Assembly (NCBI GenBank): GCA_964547875.1 | Contig: CAZJPE010000002.1 | Coordinates: 1 to 64,000, forward strand | Reading direction: 5' to 3' | DNA length: 64,000 bases | Origin: JAUSIK01 sp964547875 | GTDB lineage: Archaea > Nanobdellota > Nanobdellia > Pacearchaeales > GW2011-AR1 | Shown: positions 59,231 through 64,000 of the stretch, one piece after another | Layout: each line of letters opens with the position of its first letter | How positions within the stretch are numbered: position 1 is the first letter of the stretch | Made by a program: the position numbers and the translations under genes | Notes under the pieces: generated by a model | Seen by the model: only the letters and a program-made list of their open reading frames with translations | What the model was told of the DNA's origin: nothing | Database searches by the model: none

Positions 59231-59603
59231 TTCTATATTCTAATGATATCAAGTATAATGTTGAGGCAAAGACAATTCCGAATGAATTAAGCAATATATC
59301 AGAAAGGGAGCTTACTCTTCCTGGAACAAAATGCTGATGAATCTCATCAGAGATGCCGTATAATATCGATAGTATGATTGCGATTAAGATGAAATTTTTG
59401 TATTTTCCCCTTATTAATGATATTGACAAAAAGAAAGCCAGGAAAAAGAATATAATTAGATGATATGCAATTGCTTTGAAACCTATTCCTCCGGAGCCTA
59501 TACCTGATTCAAATGTTTGAGAAGACATGTAAAAGATTATTCCTGCTATAAGGATTGTGATTAACAAAGACAGCCTATTATGTTTTTCAAACCAGCTTAT
59601 CAT
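59202..59603 (-). CDS. VanZ-like membrane protein
   Basis: 133 residues, four TM helices. YHLIIFFFLAFFLSISL and GISDEIHQHFVPGRVSSLSD (about 82-101) are the VanZ signature. Members are found in surface-glycan and lipid contexts in bacteria and archaea; function is not well defined. It overlaps the GT-C gene by 17 bp. Confidence 0.85.
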   Translation of the reverse strand: MISWFEKHNRLSLLITILIAGIIFYMSSQTFESGIGSGGIGFKAIAYHLIIFFFLAFFLSISLIRGKYKNFILIAIILSILYGISDEIHQHFVPGRVSSLSDILLNSFGIVFASTLYLISLEYRIKKHSRPSL

Positions 59604-61263
59604 CTTGCCTCTTTATTTCGTAAATAAATACATCTTGCTTTATATTTATTAGGTTAAAAGTTATGTCTTCAAAGTTTTTTGATTGTTTAATATCTTGCTG
59701 CTTATTAACAAAATCTATTTTTGTGTCCATAAATGGGATTTCCCATGCTGCAACTTGGCCATTATTGGCATAGACTCTTGTCATCCAGTCAGGATGTCCT
59801 GGTTGTGAAAACGATATTAAAAGATATTTTGTTTCTGGAGCATTGCTAACTGCTGATAAAAAGTTTTCTAAAGGAACAGTATCCCCGGATTCCGTCCATT
59901 GTGCAATTTTATCCGGCTGGACAACATTTCTTTCTGCATAATAAATCACTTGCGGGACAGCTACACTAACAATTAAATCATTTTCATTTGATATTTCCCT
60001 AAGATAAAGACTTGCCTGCTTAATTCCATCAAATGATGTTATTTTATTTTTTATTGAGGAATCAGCAATTTTTAATTCATAATAGCCTCCAATTCCCAAT
60101 AGTGCAACTAGAATAATAAGGGCAACATATTTATTATAAGGCTTAATTAAATCGGTTAAAAATATAGAGGCGCGGGATATAGAGATGAATGCTGCGAGAG
60201 CAAGCGGGAAGAACCATCTTGGCTCGCCAAATACATCCGGCGTTCTTATAATAAGAATAAAAAATGCCAATGTGACAATAATTGCAATAAGATTAAATAA
60301 ATCTGATCTTGCCATGCTATTTCTGGTTTTTTTAATATAATCAAAAGATAAGAATATATTGGAAATAATTAATAGAAGACCTATCCAAAATAGATAAAGA
60401 AGTATGCTTAATATAGAACTTGAAGAGGAGAAATATGCTGGAAATACGCCTAATGGGAGAAGATTGATTTTATTTTCAGGATGAAAATAGGTTCCTGAAA
60501 CCCCGCCTATTTGAGAGATAAAGATAAATTTTTCTGCAAGAAAAAATAAAAATACAAGAAGGGCAAGCGATATCCAGTTATATTTATCTTTGATTAAGTC
60601 AGTCCATTTGCGAGTTGCAAGCATGTGAACAAGAAAAAATATTCCAAATAAGAAATAACCTCGCCTTATTGTATATGTCAGTATCACAAATATTATTGTA
60701 ATTGGTATTGCCCATTTTGCGTCTATCTTGCCGAATATCTTATCCTTGTTTTCATAGCCCTGCCAGAAAACATAAATCGAGAGAAGACCTAAAAAAAGCC
60801 CCAGAACGTCTATATGAAATCTCATTGTCTCGAAAAGATGATCCCAAAATATCGCCATTAAAAATGCAGAGATTAGTGCAACTCTTTTGTCTTTGCACAT
60901 TGCGTTGCAAATAAGATAAACTAAAAGAACGCTAAAAATTGAAGGCATTATCTGAAGAAAGAACTTTGCAATTGCCTCGCTCATTCCAAATTTAAAAAAT
61001 ATTGCTGCCATATATGGATATAACGAACTGTGCTGTGTTGTTATAATCCAATTAGCGGGAAATCCTGCTAAATTTTTAGCATATGCAAGATAATCAGACT
61101 CGTCCCACCACAAAGGCTGAGTTTTTGTAAGATTAAAGTAATAAAGCCTTATTATAAATGCGAATATTAAAATTAGTATAAAAATTAGATTATGCGGATT
61201 CTTTAGCCAGTTTTTTATCTTATCTTTTCTTTTTTCAGCCTCTAAAGGAGCATTGTTCTCCAT
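59587..61263 (-). CDS. GT-C membrane glycosyltransferase (ArnT/PMT-like)
   Basis: 558 residues from MENNAPLEA at 61263. About 11 TM helices; the catalytic loop PLWWDESDYLAYAKNLAG (DE at about 53-54) marks the family. The C-terminal outside part (about 420-555) contains the binding domain. It should act on the outside with a dolichyl-phosphate sugar. Starts 39 bp after the GT9 stop, on the same strand. Confidence 0.85.
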   Translation of the reverse strand: MENNAPLEAEKRKDKIKNWLKNPHNLIFILILIFAFIIRLYYFNLTKTQPLWWDESDYLAYAKNLAGFPANWIITTQHSSLYPYMAAIFFKFGMSEAIAKFFLQIMPSIFSVLLVYLICNAMCKDKRVALISAFLMAIFWDHLFETMRFHIDVLGLFLGLLSIYVFWQGYENKDKIFGKIDAKWAIPITIIFVILTYTIRRGYFLFGIFFLVHMLATRKWTDLIKDKYNWISLALLVFLFFLAEKFIFISQIGGVSGTYFHPENKINLLPLGVFPAYFSSSSSILSILLYLFWIGLLLIISNIFLSFDYIKKTRNSMARSDLFNLIAIIVTLAFFILIIRTPDVFGEPRWFFPLALAAFISISRASIFLTDLIKPYNKYVALIILVALLGIGGYYELKIADSSIKNKITSFDGIKQASLYLREISNENDLIVSVAVPQVIYYAERNVVQPDKIAQWTESGDTVPLENFLSAVSNAPETKYLLISFSQPGHPDWMTRVYANNGQVAAWEIPFMDTKIDFVNKQQDIKQSKNFEDITFNLINIKQDVFIYEIKRQDDKLV

Positions 61264-61301
61264 TGTCAATCACAGAGAAGATAGTTTTTATTTGTTGTTA
61301 T

Positions 61302-62276
61302 TCACAAATATGTAAGTATTTTTTCAACAGAAATGCTATTTACTAATTTCTCGCTATAAAGATTCTGTTTTTCTGGAAAATACTCATAGAGCAAAGGAGA
61401 GACTATCTTTTTTAGTAGTCCATAGTCTTCCACTTCATGAGGGGTTGTGCAAAAGAACAAGCCTATTGTTGGCTTGTTCATTGCAAGGGAGATATGCAAA
61501 GCAAAACTATCAGAGCAGATTATTGTTTTGCAACAATTTATTAATGCTGCAAATTCTTTAATAGAATTGCTCGGATTATTCTTATGAATCAATATGTTTT
61601 CATTTTTCAACTCATTTATAAGAGGGCCTATTTCTTCTGCTTCGTCAGGACCGCCGAATATTATTATCTCATAATTTCTTTCTTTTGCTTTCTTAACAAA
61701 TTCTTTTATTTTTTCTTTTCCCCATGCCTTCGAAGGCCATCTTGAGCCTGCGCCCATATGAATTCCTATTAGATTTTCTTTTCTTATTTTATTCTTTTTT
61801 ATGAAATTTTCTGCATAAATTTTTTCTTTTTCAGCTAAAATTATAGACGGACGCTCTTTATTATAAGATAATTCTGCAGCATCAAAGATCATTTCCTGAT
61901 AAGTTTTTTTGTTTGATTTTTTTAATTCGTCATCAAACAGCGTGTTTAGATAATATTCTGCACTTGGATTAAACACTGCTGGATAATTGTCTTCTGAATA
62001 AAACCCCAGTTTCTTTTTTGCCATAATTGATTGAGCCAAGGAAGTTGCTTCTTCGTCTATATCAAGATTGCATAATATATCAAATTTTAAATCTGTCTTA
62101 AATGGAATTTTTTCTATTTTATTTATGAAAGGATTGCTTTCAAATAACTGTAGAGCATTTTCTTTTGTAATCCATGTAATTTCTGCTTCTTTATATTTTT
62201 TCTTTAGTGCTTCTGCAATTGGAAGAGTTCTTACAACATCTCCTAATGCTCCTAATTTTATTATCACTATCTTCAT
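61302..62276 (-). CDS. GT9-family glycosyltransferase (heptosyltransferase-like)
   Basis: 324 residues from ATG at 62276 (MKIVIIKLGALGDVVRTLPI). IGIHMGAGSRWPSKAWG (about 180-196), GGPDEAEEIGPL and CSDSFALHISLAMNKPTIGLF match the LPS heptosyltransferase family. In archaea such enzymes add heptose or related sugars to surface glycans. An upstream ATG at 62315 lies too near the TATA box. Divergent from the deoxyribosyltransferase-like gene. Confidence 0.87.
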   Translation of the reverse strand: MKIVIIKLGALGDVVRTLPIAEALKKKYKEAEITWITKENALQLFESNPFINKIEKIPFKTDLKFDILCNLDIDEEATSLAQSIMAKKKLGFYSEDNYPAVFNPSAEYYLNTLFDDELKKSNKKTYQEMIFDAAELSYNKERPSIILAEKEKIYAENFIKKNKIRKENLIGIHMGAGSRWPSKAWGKEKIKEFVKKAKERNYEIIIFGGPDEAEEIGPLINELKNENILIHKNNPSNSIKEFAALINCCKTIICSDSFALHISLAMNKPTIGLFFCTTPHEVEDYGLLKKIVSPLLYEYFPEKQNLYSEKLVNSISVEKILTYL

Positions 62277-62347
62277 ATAATTTAGTTTAAAATAGAAGTT
62301 TTTAATCTTATCCATAAATTTATAACTATAAAATTTTCTTAGTTTTT

Positions 62348-62758
62348 ATGAAAATATACATAGCTGGGAAAATAGGAACAGATGGTGAATTAAACACGCT
62401 TGCTAAAGTTGATGAATTGTGCAAATCTCTGGGATTTTCAACATTTTTGCCGCATAGAGATGTTGGAATAGCAGACGGCATGGGTGATGTTATAAGAATT
62501 TTTAACGGCGACATAAAAGAAGGCTTTAAAGACATTGATTTAGTAATTGCTGTTCTCGATGGATTGCATCTAGGCGCTGGAACTGCATGGGAATTAGGAT
62601 ATGCGTATGCCAAGAAAATTCCTGCTATTGGGTTGAAAACAGACGAGCCTGTCTCTGAAGCATTGGATTATTTGAGCGCAATATTGATAGGCTCTATGGA
62701 AATTGTTGATAGTTTTGATAAATTAAAAAAGGCTTTGCAAAAATTTAAATCGATCTAA
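62348..62758 (+). CDS. nucleoside 2-deoxyribosyltransferase-like protein
   Basis: 136 residues. MKIYIAGKIG at the start, DLVIAVLDGLHLGAGTAWELGYAYAKKIPAIGL in parts: VIAVLDG (about 56-62) and GAGTAWELGYA (about 65-75), where the glutamate is the catalytic nucleophile. Members exchange or hydrolyse the base of deoxynucleosides/nucleotides (nucleotide salvage or cleaning). Convergent with the GT2 gene, 36-bp overlap. Confidence 0.82.
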   Translation: MKIYIAGKIGTDGELNTLAKVDELCKSLGFSTFLPHRDVGIADGMGDVIRIFNGDIKEGFKDIDLVIAVLDGLHLGAGTAWELGYAYAKKIPAIGLKTDEPVSEALDYLSAILIGSMEIVDSFDKLKKALQKFKSI

Positions 62759-63655
62759 TGGTTTTGTTGAGTGTATTTCTGTATTTCTCCAGCCATCAGC
62801 ATAATTTTTTTTCTGCTTTAATTCGTTAAATGCTTTTATATAAATATGAAGCCTTGCAAAATATAACTGCATTGTCCAGAAAACTTCACGGAGATTTCTT
62901 GGATATGTCAGGGAGTATAATGCTCCTTCGCGTATTTCATTAAAAAATGATTTTGTTCTGGGCATATTTCTTGCTATCTTATTTAAATTTTCATGAGCTT
63001 TTATATTTCTTATTTTCTGATTTTGCCAATCCTGCCAATTGGAAGGATTTTTTACATAGACTTCAGCCTTATCAGCATAAGCTATTTTATATCCCTTTTT
63101 CCAGAAGAGATAGGGAATAATGCTGTCTTCTGATGTTTCTAGAGGAAAATCTAAAATAACTCCTTTTCTTATTGCAAAAAGATATCCGGAACACTCTAGA
63201 AATTTTTTATTATTTGATAATTTATTTCTTGTTTTATGTATTCCTGCAAAAAGCAAGTGAGACCAGTATCCATATTTATTATTCTTGCTGTCTATTGAAA
63301 CTGGCTTGCCCGTTACGCATCCTATTTTGGGGTCTTTAAACTTTTCAAGAATTTCTTTTAGAGTATTTTTTGAAACATAAACATCGCCATCTGTTAAAAT
63401 GAATATGTCTTTTTTATTATCTGAACCATATTCCTGAAATAGTATATTTAGGGCGTAAGATTTGCCTTCGCCGGGGTCTAGGAAAAATTTAACTTTTTTG
63501 CTCTTAATATTTTTCTTTAAAAATTTTTCAACTTTTGGAAATGGGTCTACGACAACTATCTCAAAATTATCTTCAATATTCTGATTAAGAAAAGTCTTAA
63601 CAGCCCTTAATGTTGAATTAGGCTCATTGTATGATGTTATTATAATATGAATCAT
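62723..63655 (-). CDS. GT2 glycosyltransferase
   Basis: 310 residues. MIHIIITSYNEPNSTLRAVK, FEIVVVDPFPKVEKFL and FILTDGDVYVSKNTL (DGD), then LETSEDSIIPYLFWKKG as acceptor motif. Lacks clear TM helices until the C-terminus, where a hydrophobic-aromatic part (TMQLYFARLHIYI) lies. Its start overlaps the IF5A-like gene by 4 bp. Confidence 0.85.
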   Translation of the reverse strand: MIHIIITSYNEPNSTLRAVKTFLNQNIEDNFEIVVVDPFPKVEKFLKKNIKSKKVKFFLDPGEGKSYALNILFQEYGSDNKKDIFILTDGDVYVSKNTLKEILEKFKDPKIGCVTGKPVSIDSKNNKYGYWSHLLFAGIHKTRNKLSNNKKFLECSGYLFAIRKGVILDFPLETSEDSIIPYLFWKKGYKIAYADKAEVYVKNPSNWQDWQNQKIRNIKAHENLNKIARNMPRTKSFFNEIREGALYSLTYPRNLREVFWTMQLYFARLHIYIKAFNELKQKKNYADGWRNTEIHSTKPLDRFKFLQSLF

Positions 63656-63870
63656 TTTTCTGTTTCAAAAGGATAATCATCTGGGCGAATTATAACAACT
63701 CTCTCGCCTTCAGAAGTTTTTGCTTCAATCCTGCATTTTCTAGACATTTGCTTTCCTTTCACAGAGCTTTTTCCTGCCGTGTCTGAAAATTCTATATTTA
63801 CTATTGCACACGACTTCCCTGAAATTTTTATTTTATCCCCTATTTTTAACTCTTTGGCCTTTTTTTTCAT
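63652..63870 (-). CDS. IF5A/EF-P-like SH3-domain protein, no hypusine HG motif
   Basis: 72 residues. ELKIGDKIKISGKSCAIVNI and KCRIEAKTSEGERVVIIRP match the N-terminal SH3-like domain of aIF5A (compare SKSGKHGASKCRIEA in the true factor at 14.7 kb). The loop is SDTAGKSSVKGKQMSRKC, longer, with a GK but no HG, and the OB domain is missing. It could be a ribosome- or RNA-binding paralogue. It overlaps a glycosyltransferase start by 4 bp. Confidence 0.55.
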   Translation of the reverse strand: MKKKAKELKIGDKIKISGKSCAIVNIEFSDTAGKSSVKGKQMSRKCRIEAKTSEGERVVIIRPDDYPFETEK

Positions 63871-63920
63871 AGTTAATTTGCAAAGAGCAAACTTATAAAC
63901 TTTATTAAGGTAGCAAGATA

Positions 63921-64000
63921 ATGAAAAATGTAATAATCTTATGCTCTGGCGGAATTGATAGTGTTACTACGGCTTATTACGCAAGGAATAAACTGAATTA
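63921..64000 (+). CDS. queC: 7-cyano-7-deazaguanine synthase QueC, partial
   Basis: The first 26 residues only, cut by the window edge: MKNVIILCSGGIDSVTTAYY shows the SGGxDS pyrophosphatase loop typical of QueC. The enzyme makes preQ0, the precursor of archaeosine in tRNA. The start lies 50 bp from the divergent IF5A-like gene and about 25 bp after a TATA-like AACTTTATTAAG. The fragment is too short to exclude other ATP-PP-loop enzymes, but spacing and residues favour QueC. Confidence 0.7.
   Translation, partial: MKNVIILCSGGIDSVTTAYYARNKLN

Overview
The window is a stretch of an AT-rich, very compact archaeal genome. Archaeal identity is secure: RNA polymerase subunits N and P, Spt5/NusG, aIF5A, L40e, L37Ae, P0/P1-type stalk proteins, both prefoldin subunits, RNase P proteins Rpr2 and Pop5, SepF with FtsZ, an STT3/AglB oligosaccharyltransferase, an archaeosortase, class III (pilin-type) signal peptides, and a tRNA-Ser with a 13-nt intron after position 37. 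Small proteins, many 4-bp gene overlaps, several nucleotidyltransferase/HEPN modules and DPANN-type surface proteins suggest a Pacearchaeota/Woesearchaeota-like member of the DPANN group. That placement is an inference from gene content, not from a phylogeny.

Layout. 1-6.6 kb: a cut HEPN/nucleotidyltransferase module, a thiol-redox membrane cluster (ATP-cone protein, CcdA-like protein, His-rich exported protein), rpoN, rnp4, 5S rRNA, tRNA-Leu(CAA), a GNAT acetyltransferase, tRNA-Arg(CCT), an exported cyclophilin and a second nucleotidyltransferase/HEPN module. 6.7-15.4 kb: tRNA-Ser(TGA), msrA, and a leftward run secE - two PD-(D/E)XK nucleases - L1 - P0 - an unrecognised small gene - P1. A likely restriction-modification pair, ftsZ, an FKBP isomerase, aIF5A and L40e follow. 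15.4-22.9 kb: site-2 protease, PP2C-like phosphatase, a CARF-like stand-alone protein, spt5-L11, tRNA-Pro(TGG), L37Ae, rpoP, prefoldin beta, SepF and a pilin-like protein.

23-37.3 kb is cell-surface territory: a PEF-CTERM-like surface protein beside its probable archaeosortase, a DedA protein, two related membrane-anchored unknowns, the 905-aa S-layer protein with a strong ribosome binding site and long leader, four pilin-like proteins with a small tyrosine phosphatase, a third nucleotidyltransferase/HEPN module, Pop5, an HtrA-like protease and a protein built from about 18 N-glycosylation sequons in 8-residue repeats. 37.3-43.3 kb: two more nucleotidyltransferase/HEPN modules, RNase J, an HemK-like methyltransferase, prefoldin alpha and a SpoIIM-type membrane protein. 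43.4-63.7 kb is a surface-glycan island: AglB, a GPT/MraY-type first transferase, a flippase, five GT2 enzymes, two GT-C mannosyltransferase-like enzymes, a GT9 enzyme, RmlC/RmlD-type and epimerase genes, and VanZ. The window ends with an IF5A-like small protein and the start of queC.

How it fits together: the glycan island can build lipid-linked oligosaccharides that AglB would transfer to the S-layer protein, the PEF-CTERM protein and above all the sequon-repeat protein. Archaeosortase and prepilin-type processing would anchor or assemble other surface proteins. The strongest leads for new biology are the archaeosortase/PEF-CTERM pair, the sequon-repeat glycoprotein, five nucleotidyltransferase/HEPN modules of three architectures in 64 kb, the Cas4-like plus second nuclease pair inside the secE-ribosomal stalk run, the extra gene between P0 and P1, the IF5A-like protein, and two copies of a GC-rich structured 3'-UTR element. 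No CRISPR array, rRNA operon other than 5S, or transposase was seen.
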